Origin: Mycolicibacter sinensis
GTDB lineage: Bacteria > Actinomycetota > Actinomycetes > Mycobacteriales > Mycobacteriaceae
DNA length: 45,690 nt
Reading direction: 5' to 3'
Assembly: GCF_001667945.1 (NCBI RefSeq)
Contig: NZ_LZJK01000138.1
Location: forward strand, 1 to 45,690
The position numbers were made by a program, and so were the translations under genes. Below the pieces are notes generated by a model. That model was given only the letters and a program-made list of their open reading frames with translations, did not search any database and was not told where the DNA came from. The stretch's first letter is position 1, and every line of letters begins with the position of its first letter. Of this stretch, positions 1 to 7,181 are shown one piece after another.

Positions 1-258
1 GACGGTGACGACGAGGAATTTGCCCTTACGGCGCTGCATGTCCTTGAGCACGGCCGAGCCGATGGTGTCGACGACGGTGATGTGGTCGCCTTCGACGGGG
101 CGGCTATCGGCGGCCCGGCGGACTCCGGCGCCTTCGACGTAGCTGCGCGGGTAGTGCCGCAACAGCTCGCCGACGGTGCGGATGCCGAACGCATCGTCGA
201 GCTTTGCCGCAGCGTCGGAGCCGATGACGAAATCCAGCCGGTCACGCAACGTGGCCAT
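1..258 (-). CDS. recG: ATP-dependent DNA helicase RecG, N-terminal part
   Basis: RecG reverses stalled replication forks and migrates Holliday junctions. Only the first 86 codons are in the window; the gene runs off the left edge. Translation from the ATG at 258 gives MATLRDRLDFVIG, then FGIRTVGELLRHYPRSY, the typical start of the RecG wedge domain. The helicase motifs lie outside the window. The start lies 2 bases after the stop of the upstream DAK-domain gene, so the two are probably translationally coupled, as Rv2974c and recG are in M. tuberculosis. Identification rests on the N-terminal motif and on this neighbour. Confidence 0.9.
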   Translation of the reverse strand, partial: MATLRDRLDFVIGSDAAAKLDDAFGIRTVGELLRHYPRSYVEGAGVRRAADSRPVEGDHITVVDTIGSAVLKDMQRRKGKFLVVTV

Positions 259-260
259 CG

Positions 261-1913
261 CTACTCGACCCCGATCAGCAGGGCGTCGCCCCGATGCCCG
301 GTGAGGTAGGTCGCCAGTTCTATTCCGGGATGCTGATCATGTACATGGGCCTCGAGCACGTCGACGACATCGCTGTCCGCACCGTCGGGACCGGCTCCAA
401 CCAGCACCGTGACCAGCTCACCGCCGGCCGCCAGCAACAGGTCGATCAGGCCGATCGCCGCCGCGCCGACATCGCCGGCCACGATCAGCACCTCGTCACC
501 GGCGATGGCCAGCCCGTCACCGGGCCGGCAGGTGCCGGCCCACGTCAGCGCCTGCTCGGTGGCGACCCGCACCGAACCGTGCCGGGTGCTGCCTGCCGCC
601 CGCGCCATGGTGTAGCCGTCGTCGACCACCGGCCGGCCCGGATCGTGGACCGCCAGCGCCGACAACCCCTGCACCATCGAGCCGGACGGGACCGGCACCA
701 CGTCGATGCCCCAGCCGATGGCCGCCGTGCACCCGGCAACCAGCTCCTCGGCGGCGACGTACCCGTTGGGCAGCAGCATCACCTGGGCGGCGCCGGTGTC
801 GACCACCGCGCGCAGCAGCTGCTGGGCGGTGACCATGGTCGCGGGGTCGGCGCTGTGCGGGTCCGGCCGCAGCACGCAGGCGCCCTCGGAGGCGAATAGC
901 TCCTGCGCCCCTTCACCGTCGACCACGGCGAGCACCGCACGCTCCCGGGCCCAACTGCCCGGCGGCAGGCCGGTGGCCCCGCCCAGCGCCGAGATCTGGA
1001 TCCGCCGCGGCCGGCCGAACGCCAGGCCCGCCTCCACGGCGGCACCGGCGTCGTCGGTGTGCACGTGCACCGAATAGCCGCCGACCACCCCCGAGGTCGC
1101 GATCGCCACCGAATCACCGAGCTGGGTCAGCCGTTCGCGCAACGCGTCGGTGTCGTCGGGGCCGCACTCGCCGAGCAGGTACATCACCTCGAATTGCGGC
1201 CCGGGCGCCTCGGTGACCGCTTCCGGCGGGCGGGGCCGCGGGGACGGCTGATAAACCTGCCGAACGGGTGCCTGCCCGGTGATCGTCGACCGCAACGCGT
1301 CGAGCAACACCAGCAGGCCGCGGCCGCCGGCATCGACCACCCCGGCTTGCGCCAGTACATCGAGCTGTTCGGTGGTCTGCTCCAATGCCTCGGCCGCGGC
1401 GTCCGTGGCGGCCGTGATCGCCGCACCCAACCCGGCGCCGTGCGCCGCGCACTGCTCGATGGCCACCGCCGCGGCGTGCAGCACCGACACGATGGTTCCC
1501 GGCACTTCCCGGCCGCCCATCGAGGTGATCACCAGCTCGACCCCGTGCCGCAGGCCGGCACCCAACAGCGCGGCGTCGACGTCGGCTGCACGGGTGCCGT
1601 CGGCGGCGGTCACGTCCGCCAAGCCGCGCAAGATCTGCGACAGGATCACCCCGGAGTTGCCGCGTGCGCCGTGCAGGGCACCTGCCGACAGCGCGGCCGC
1701 GACGCGGGCCACCTCACCGGAGGCGGCCTCGGTGTTGGCCTCGGCCAGGGCCGAGCGCATGGTGAACAGCATGTTGGTGCCGGTGTCGGAATCGGCGACC
1801 GGGAAGACGTTGAGCTGGTTGATCTCGTCGGTGTGGGTGATCAGATCGCCGACAGCGGTGTGCGCCCAGTCCCGCAAGGTGGCCGCATCCAGCCGACGTT
1901 CGGGGTTGCCCAC
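261..1913 (-). CDS. DAK/DhaL-domain protein (YloV/FakA-like), Rv2974c ortholog
   Basis: The N-terminal DhaL nucleotide-binding domain shows NVFPVADSDTGTNM near residues 35-48, with the Asp pair that binds Mg-ATP in dihydroxyacetone kinase and FakA, and HGARGNSGVILSQ further on. The rest matches the C-terminal half of the YloV type. In Firmicutes this family phosphorylates fatty acids together with a FakB lipid-binding protein; the mycobacterial substrate is not established. An open frame extends to a TTG at 1952. I place the start at the GTG at 1913 because AGGAAGG lies 9 bases upstream of it; the GTG at 1919 is the alternative. The predicted length is 550 aa. It directly precedes recG. Confidence 0.82.
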   Translation of the reverse strand: MGNPERRLDAATLRDWAHTAVGDLITHTDEINQLNVFPVADSDTGTNMLFTMRSALAEANTEAASGEVARVAAALSAGALHGARGNSGVILSQILRGLADVTAADGTRAADVDAALLGAGLRHGVELVITSMGGREVPGTIVSVLHAAAVAIEQCAAHGAGLGAAITAATDAAAEALEQTTEQLDVLAQAGVVDAGGRGLLVLLDALRSTITGQAPVRQVYQPSPRPRPPEAVTEAPGPQFEVMYLLGECGPDDTDALRERLTQLGDSVAIATSGVVGGYSVHVHTDDAGAAVEAGLAFGRPRRIQISALGGATGLPPGSWARERAVLAVVDGEGAQELFASEGACVLRPDPHSADPATMVTAQQLLRAVVDTGAAQVMLLPNGYVAAEELVAGCTAAIGWGIDVVPVPSGSMVQGLSALAVHDPGRPVVDDGYTMARAAGSTRHGSVRVATEQALTWAGTCRPGDGLAIAGDEVLIVAGDVGAAAIGLIDLLLAAGGELVTVLVGAGPDGADSDVVDVLEAHVHDQHPGIELATYLTGHRGDALLIGVE

Positions 1914-2112
1914 CTGCACGCACCTTCCTGCCGCCACCTTCGGTGGCTGCAAGCCTAATCATTGCGGGCGACGCCACAGGTCACACCGCTTCGCGGGCTG
2001 CAGCGGGCCGTTTTGGTGGTTGCCCGGCCTGCCGGGTATCCTGATCAGGTTGTCGGGCCACCCGCTCGTTAGGTTGTTGGCCCTCAAGCAGACGTTTTGA
2101 GGAGTGTCACAT

Positions 2113-2304
2113 ATGGCTGCCGTGTGCGATATCTGCGGAAAGGGCCCCGGCTTCGGCAAGTCGGTGTCGCACTCGCACCGTCGGACCAGCCGCCGGTGGG
2201 ACCCGAACATTCAGACCGTGCACGCCGCCCGTCCCGGCGGCAACAAGCAGCGCCTGAACGCCTGCACCTCGTGCATCAAGGCCGGCAAGGTCGTGCGCGG
2301 CTAA
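2113..2304 (+). CDS. rpmB: 50S ribosomal protein L28, zinc-binding (C+) form
   Basis: A 63-residue L28 beginning MAAVCDICGKGPGFG, with a zinc ribbon formed by the pairs CDIC and CTSC and the basic rRNA-binding motif SHRRTSRRW. Intact cysteine pairs mark the C+ form; many mycobacteria also encode a cysteine-free paralog that replaces it when zinc is scarce. An in-frame ATG at 2104 would add three residues, but the MAAVCD start fits the family and a GAGGAG sequence lies about ten bases upstream. It is divergent from the DAK-domain gene and convergent with ung. The 108 bases between its stop and ung hold no convincing terminator. Confidence 0.95.
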   Translation: MAAVCDICGKGPGFGKSVSHSHRRTSRRWDPNIQTVHAARPGGNKQRLNACTSCIKAGKVVRG

Positions 2305-2419
2305 ATAGTCGCGCGGTTGTGTCATTGCAGCCCTGAGAACGCCGACGGGCTTTACCGGCGGGCGCCGGGCGCCATATCGAGTCGGCGTCGGTAGGAATGC
2401 GTGAGGACGTTTCGGTGGT

Positions 2420-3100
2420 CTAGGGAAGCCGCCAGTCGATCGGCTCGGCGCCCAGCTGGGTCAGCAGCTCGTTGGCGCGGCTGAACGGCCGCGAACCGAA
2501 GAACCCCCGCGACGCCGACAGCGGCGAGGGGTGCGGTGACTCGATCGCGACACACTTGTCGGCCAGCATCGGCTTCAGCGTCCCCGCGTCGCGCCCCCAC
2601 AGAATCGCCACCATCGGCTGCTCACGGGCTACCAGCGCGCGGATCGCGCACTCGGTGACCGCCTCCCACCCCTTGCCGCGGTGTGACGCCGGATTGCCTG
2701 GCCGCACCGTGAGCACCCTGTTGAGCAGCAGCACACCGCGCTGCGCCCACGCGGAAAGATCGCCGTTGGCGGGCCTGGGGTAGCCGAGGTCGGCGGTGTA
2801 CTCGGTGAAGATGTTCTCCAGGCTGCGCGGCAGCGGCCGCACCTGCGGAGCCACCGAGAAACTCAGTCCCACCGCGTGCCCGGGTGTCGGATAGGGATCC
2901 TGCCCGACGATCAGCACCCGCACGGCGTCGAACGGAAAGGTGAAGGCTCGCAACACATTGGGCCCGTCCGGAAGGTAGCCGCGCCCGGCTGCGATCTCTT
3001 CACGCAGGAACTTGCCCATCAAGGCCACCTGCTCGGTCACCGGCGCCAGGGCCGCGGCCCAACCGCTCTCGACGAGTTCAGGAAGTGGACGCGCGCTCAT
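2420..3100 (-). CDS. ung: Uracil-DNA glycosylase, family 1
   Basis: Removes uracil from DNA to start base-excision repair. The water-activating motif GQDPYP puts the catalytic Asp at residue 68, and HPSPLSA places the catalytic His at about residue 190, matching the E. coli Asp64/His187 pair. The length of 226 aa is within one residue of M. tuberculosis Rv2976c. The ATG at 3100 lies 6 bases after the thiL stop with only a weak ribosome site, so it is likely co-transcribed and coupled with thiL. Confidence 0.96.
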   Translation of the reverse strand: MSARPLPELVESGWAAALAPVTEQVALMGKFLREEIAAGRGYLPDGPNVLRAFTFPFDAVRVLIVGQDPYPTPGHAVGLSFSVAPQVRPLPRSLENIFTEYTADLGYPRPANGDLSAWAQRGVLLLNRVLTVRPGNPASHRGKGWEAVTECAIRALVAREQPMVAILWGRDAGTLKPMLADKCVAIESPHPSPLSASRGFFGSRPFSRANELLTQLGAEPIDWRLP

Positions 3101-3106
3101 GGTGTC

Positions 3107-4084
3107 TCAACGTAACGGGGCGCCGGAACCGTATGACTGCCAGCCCGCATCCCCCTCCCACGGCGCCCCGTCGACCAGCACCCGGGCCGGTCCGTCGAGC
3201 ACCTGCCCGATCACCCGCCAGCCGGCCGGAACCGCGCCGGGAAACGCCGCGACCAGCGCATGGTCCTCTCCCCCGCCCAGCACCCATGACCACGCCTCGG
3301 CGCCAACCGCAGTGGCGACCGGTGCCAGCGCCTGCTGATCGGCGGCCAGCGCCGCGGTGAACACCTCGATCGTCACCTGCGATGCGGTGGCCACATGGCC
3401 CAGGTCGGCCAGCAGACCGTCGGAGACGTCGGTCATGGCCTGCGCGCCGGCGTCAGCGGCCACCACGCCCTGCCCGTAGGGCGGCTCCGGGACGAGGTGG
3501 CGGCGGCGCAGCGCCTCGAAATCGGCCACACCGTCGCGCAACAGCCGAAAGCCCGCCGCCGACCGGCCCAGCTCGCCGGCCACCGCTACCGTCGCGCCGG
3601 GCCGCGCCCCGGACCGCAGCACCGGCGCGCGGCCGGCCAGATCGCCGAGGACCGTCACCGACACGATCCAGGAATCGGCCTCGACCAGGTCACCGCCGAC
3701 CACCCCAGCACCGAACCGCCCAGCTTCGGCCCACATGCCGTCCGCCACGGCGGCGGCATCGGCGGCCCGCGTGGCCGCGGGGGCGCCGAATGCCACGACG
3801 AACGCGGTGGGGCGGGCGCCCATCGCCTCGATGTCGGCGGCATTCTGCGCGATCGCCTTGCGCCCGATGTCGTGCGGAGCCGACCAGTCCAGCCGGAAAT
3901 GCCGGCCTTCCACCAGCATGTCGGTGGAGACGACGGTCCGGCCATCGGCGCACCGCACCACCGCCGCGTCGTCGCCGGGGCCCACTTCGGTCGCACTGGG
4001 CTGACGGCGACCGGCCACCAGCCGGTCGATCATGGGAAACTCTCCAAGCTGACCCAGCGTGGGCTCGCTACCGCGCACAGCCAC
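3107..4084 (-). CDS. thiL: Thiamine-monophosphate kinase
   Basis: Phosphorylates thiamine monophosphate to thiamine diphosphate. The AIRS/ThiL-family motifs are clear: GPGDDAAVV near the N terminus, VSTDMLVEGRHFRLDW, the run IAQNAADIEAMGARP, and TDVSDGLLADLGH. The open frame reaches an ATG at 4117, but homology begins just before EPTLGQLGEF, so I start at the GTG at 4084; the GTG at 4078 is equally possible. A TAGACT box at 4093-4088 lies a few bases upstream, so the mRNA may be leaderless. Its 5' end is divergent from the DUF3515 gene. Predicted length is 325 aa against about 333 in M. tuberculosis. Confidence 0.93.
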   Translation of the reverse strand: MAVRGSEPTLGQLGEFPMIDRLVAGRRQPSATEVGPGDDAAVVRCADGRTVVSTDMLVEGRHFRLDWSAPHDIGRKAIAQNAADIEAMGARPTAFVVAFGAPAATRAADAAAVADGMWAEAGRFGAGVVGGDLVEADSWIVSVTVLGDLAGRAPVLRSGARPGATVAVAGELGRSAAGFRLLRDGVADFEALRRRHLVPEPPYGQGVVAADAGAQAMTDVSDGLLADLGHVATASQVTIEVFTAALAADQQALAPVATAVGAEAWSWVLGGGEDHALVAAFPGAVPAGWRVIGQVLDGPARVLVDGAPWEGDAGWQSYGSGAPLR

Positions 4085-4115
4085 CGAGTCTAGGGGCGAC
4101 CGAAAGGACGGGGCC

Positions 4116-4649
4116 ATGACCGACGCCGACGGGCCGCCGCGGTTCGCGCTGATCGCCGCCCTGGTCGTCGCCGTCGCCGCGGTGAGCGCCGCGCTGGCGG
4201 TGGCGGCCGCCCACCGGCCGGGCGGGCAACCGGCTGAACCGATCCGGCTTGCGGTGGTGCCGGCCCCGCACGCCGGCGACGCGGCCTGCCACGCCGTGCT
4301 CGACGCGCTGCCCGAGCAGCTGGGCGACTATCGGCGCGCCGAGATCGCCCCACCGGCACCCGAAGGCGCGGCGGCCTGGACAGCCGGCGCCGAGGAGACG
4401 GTGGTGCTGCGCTGCGGACTGGACCGGCCGGCCGACTTCGTGGTCGGCTCGCCCATCCAGGTGGTCGATCGCGTGCAGTGGTTCGAGGTCCGCGAAGGAG
4501 AACGCGCCACCTGGTATGCCGTCGATCGCAAGGTCTATCTGGCGCTGACCCTGCCCCGCGGTTCCGGGCCCGCGCCGATTCAGGAGCTGTCCGATCTGAT
4601 CGCCGAGAATCTGGACGCAGTGCCGATCCGGCCGGGTCCGGCACGTTAG
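4116..4649 (+). CDS. DUF3515 membrane-anchored protein (Rv2980-like)
   Basis: A 177-aa protein with one hydrophobic segment near residues 10-35 (FALIAALVVAVAAVSAALAV). The soluble domain is probably exported; it has Cys residues in DAACHAVLD and VLRCGLD that could form a disulfide. It matches the DUF3515 family, found next to thiL and ddlA in mycobacteria. The function is unknown; the position near ddlA has led to guesses of a cell-envelope role, but nothing in the sequence shows an activity. The start is the ATG at 4116, with GAAAGGA seven bases upstream. An earlier in-frame start at 4059 would run through the thiL promoter. Confidence 0.8.
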   Translation: MTDADGPPRFALIAALVVAVAAVSAALAVAAAHRPGGQPAEPIRLAVVPAPHAGDAACHAVLDALPEQLGDYRRAEIAPPAPEGAAAWTAGAEETVVLRCGLDRPADFVVGSPIQVVDRVQWFEVREGERATWYAVDRKVYLALTLPRGSGPAPIQELSDLIAENLDAVPIRPGPAR

Positions 4650-4672
4650 CCGCCACCTTAAACCGCGGCCGA

Positions 4673-4678
4673 TAAGGT
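4673..4678 (+). promoter_or_regulatory. -10 box for leaderless tandem-TetR mRNA
   Basis: TAAGGT fits the mycobacterial TANNNT -10 consensus and is followed by 7 bases and then the GTG at 4686, so transcription would begin at the start codon. No Shine-Dalgarno sequence is present. Confidence 0.45.
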
Positions 4679-4685
4679 AGCTCGG

Positions 4686-6011
4686 GTGCCAGGTTCTGAG
4701 CCGGTCTACCGTCCCGGTTACGCGCCGGACAATGTCGCGGTCGGTTACCGAGGCCTGGGCACGCGCCGTCGAATTCTGGAGTGCGCCGGGCGCCTTTTCG
4801 TCGCGCGCGGCTACCACGGCACGTCGATCGATGCGATCGCCGAAGAAGTGGGCAGTTCCCGCGCCGCCATCTACCAGTACTTCCACAGCAAAGACGACAT
4901 CTTCGGCGAGCTCTACCGCCAATGCGAACCGGACGTACTCGCCCACGGCCGGCGCCTCGGGCGGCTCGCACCCGACGCCGACGGCCTGCGCAACCTGCAT
5001 CAGTGGCTGCTGGAGTGGGCCGACATGTACGACAGGTACGCGATGGTGTTTTTGGAGCTACCCGGAATCGGCCCGGTCGAGGGAAGCCCCCAAATCGACG
5101 CCGGGCGAATCTCCGTTGAGTACGCAGCGACGATCAGCGCCAAACTGCACGACGCGGGAGTCTGCGGCATTGAACCCGACGACGCGGCCGATGTGCTGAT
5201 CCGAATAGTGCACATGGTCAATCTGTATCGCTTTCGCGCCATGTTCGGCCTGTGCTCCAGCACGCGTACCTCGGCGTCGCTCGCCATCGCCCTGCAGCTG
5301 CTGCTCTTCCCCGAGACACCCGACGAGGTATTGGAAACAGTGGCGGCACCCCCGATGCCGGACGCCGGTCCCCGCACGGCGCCCGAAGTGACTGACGCCG
5401 TTGTAGCGCAGGCAGATCCGGGCGCCGGGCCGCCGGTGCGCCAAGAGATTCTGGTGGCCGCCTCGGCGCTGTTCTTCGCTCACGGCTACCACTCAACCTC
5501 CATGCGTGACATCGCCGCGGCGGCAGATACCAGCCGGGCCACGCTGTATCGCTACTTCAGCACCAAGGTGGCCATCCTCGCCGAACTCAGTGACCAAGCC
5601 ATCGCCAAGGGCCGGTCACTCGCCGACGAGCTTCGCGCACTCGCCCACACCGGCATCGGCGCGGAGTCGCTTCAGGATTGGCTGACACGGTTCGTCACCT
5701 TCCAGCGTGCCTACGCGGGAGTCACCCGCACTTGGTACGACGGCACCTTGGCGCAGCAGTTGCCCGTCGACAGGTACCGAGCCGGCAATGAGAGCTTCCA
5801 TAGGGCCACAGTGACTTTGGTCGAGCGTGTCCAACTGCCGGCTGGCCTGGACATGACAGTGTCCGCTGCGGTTTTCCTTGCGGTGCTGGGCAGGCTGACC
5901 GACCTTTCGTTGTCGCATCACCCGGAGCGCAACGACGCCGACACCGCGGCCCTGATGATGACCGTGCTGCGCCGCACCCTGCTGCGCGCCGCTTTCACGC
6001 CTCCAGGGTGA
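4686..6011 (+). CDS. Transcriptional regulator with two TetR domains
   Basis: A 441-aa protein holding two complete TetR-type DNA-binding domains. The first is at residues 25-75 (GTRRRILECAGRLF, ending AAIYQYFHSKDDIF). The second is at about 250-300 (VRQEILVAASALFF, ending ATLYRYFSTKVAIL). Each is followed by an all-helical ligand-domain-like region, joined by an Ala/Pro/Asp-rich linker at about 210-250. This is twice the usual TetR length, so one chain could act as a pseudo-dimer or bind two operators. It begins a block absent from M. tuberculosis. It converges on the P450 gene, with a 17-base overlap of the two 3' ends, so the P450 is a likely target. The ligand is unknown. Confidence 0.85.
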   Translation: MPGSEPVYRPGYAPDNVAVGYRGLGTRRRILECAGRLFVARGYHGTSIDAIAEEVGSSRAAIYQYFHSKDDIFGELYRQCEPDVLAHGRRLGRLAPDADGLRNLHQWLLEWADMYDRYAMVFLELPGIGPVEGSPQIDAGRISVEYAATISAKLHDAGVCGIEPDDAADVLIRIVHMVNLYRFRAMFGLCSSTRTSASLAIALQLLLFPETPDEVLETVAAPPMPDAGPRTAPEVTDAVVAQADPGAGPPVRQEILVAASALFFAHGYHSTSMRDIAAAADTSRATLYRYFSTKVAILAELSDQAIAKGRSLADELRALAHTGIGAESLQDWLTRFVTFQRAYAGVTRTWYDGTLAQQLPVDRYRAGNESFHRATVTLVERVQLPAGLDMTVSAAVFLAVLGRLTDLSLSHHPERNDADTAALMMTVLRRTLLRAAFTPPG

Positions 6012-7140
6012 GAGGCAGGCAGTCCAGGCCGACGTTGCCGCTGGGCCAGCGCACCCGCGGCGTCGCGCCGGGTGTGATGTGGTAGCGCGGGATGCGTTTA
6101 TGCCACTCCCGGTAGATGATCTGCATCTCCAGCCGGGCCAGGTGCGCGCCCAAGCAGCGGTGCGGGCCCAGGCCAAAACTGGTATGGCGGTTGGTGCTGC
6201 GGTGGAAGTCGATGGTCTGCGGGTCGGGAAAGTCGGCCTCATCGCGGTTGGCTACCGCCAGATAGCTGCTGATCATGGTGCCGGCCGGCCAGGTCGTGGT
6301 TCCCAGCGTGGCGGTCGCCGTGGTCACCCGCGGGACGAACGGGGACGGCGGATCCAACCGCAGCAGCTCCTCGGTTGCGGCGGCGATCAGCGACGGATCG
6401 TCGACGAGTTCTTGGCGCTTGTCGGCGTTTTCCGCCAACCGTTGCATTCCAAAACCCAACGCGTCTTTGACGGTGTCCACACCGGCCAGCACCAGCAGGA
6501 AGCACACGCCGATCACGTCATCGTCGGTCAACGCGTCCGGGCCGGACAGCTTCAGCAGCCGGGTGAGCACGTCGTCGCTGTTGCCGAGTCGGACACGACG
6601 CTGCCGCACCAACCCCGCGAGGCAGTCGAACAGTTCGGCCGCGGCCTGCAGCCCGTTGCGGGCGGCTTCGGCGTCGGATGTCACCGACGCCGACGGAGCG
6701 GCCCGCCCAAGGACTCCATCCTTCCATTCGACGAACTGGTGGCGCATGTCTGACGGAAGCCCGACGACGGTGAAGAAGGCGTCAGCGGCGAAGACTGCGG
6801 CAACCTCGGCGATAAAGTCGCAGTGGCCGCGTTCGGCGATCGGTTCGATGAGGCCGGCGGCGCGCCGGCGCAACTCGGGTTCGTGCGGTGTGATCATGCG
6901 TGGACTGAACAACGGCTGCAGGATGCGCCGATAGCGCGTCTGCTCCGGCGGGTCGAGGGCCAGCGGTACCAGCGGCACCGGGCAGCTCAACACGCCGAAC
7001 GCCGTCTTCGACGAGAACATCACCGGGTCCTTCAGCACCTCTTCGACCAGCGCGCGGCCGGTAACGGCATAGCCGTCGTCGACCACAGCCAGAGGGCACC
7101 GGCCGACGAGTTCCCATGCGGCATCACGGGACTCGGCCAC
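5995..7140 (-). CDS. Cytochrome P450
   Basis: Heme monooxygenase of the soluble bacterial class. The I-helix oxygen-binding motif is AGVDT at 219-223, the ExxR motif is in EELLR (Glu258/Arg261), and the heme loop FGLGPHRCLG places the heme-ligand Cys at 329. The length of 381 aa is slightly short at the N terminus, where it begins MAESRDAAWELVG; I see no in-frame ATG or GTG upstream before the preceding gene. The GTG at 7140 lies 41 bases after the stop of the secreted repeat protein, so the two are probably one transcript. Substrate and family number cannot be assigned from sequence. Its 3' end overlaps the tandem-TetR gene, so antisense interference is possible. Confidence 0.93.
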   Translation of the reverse strand: MAESRDAAWELVGRCPLAVVDDGYAVTGRALVEEVLKDPVMFSSKTAFGVLSCPVPLVPLALDPPEQTRYRRILQPLFSPRMITPHEPELRRRAAGLIEPIAERGHCDFIAEVAAVFAADAFFTVVGLPSDMRHQFVEWKDGVLGRAAPSASVTSDAEAARNGLQAAAELFDCLAGLVRQRRVRLGNSDDVLTRLLKLSGPDALTDDDVIGVCFLLVLAGVDTVKDALGFGMQRLAENADKRQELVDDPSLIAAATEELLRLDPPSPFVPRVTTATATLGTTTWPAGTMISSYLAVANRDEADFPDPQTIDFHRSTNRHTSFGLGPHRCLGAHLARLEMQIIYREWHKRIPRYHITPGATPRVRWPSGNVGLDCLPLTLEA

Positions 7141-7181
7141 CGGCAGGTCCGCCGCGGCAAACGTAGGAGTGGTGCCGATGG

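Noticed and set aside
2330..2375. Terminator between rpmB and ung
   Set aside because: Only a 5-bp CGCCG/CGGCG pairing with an 11-base loop; too weak to call.
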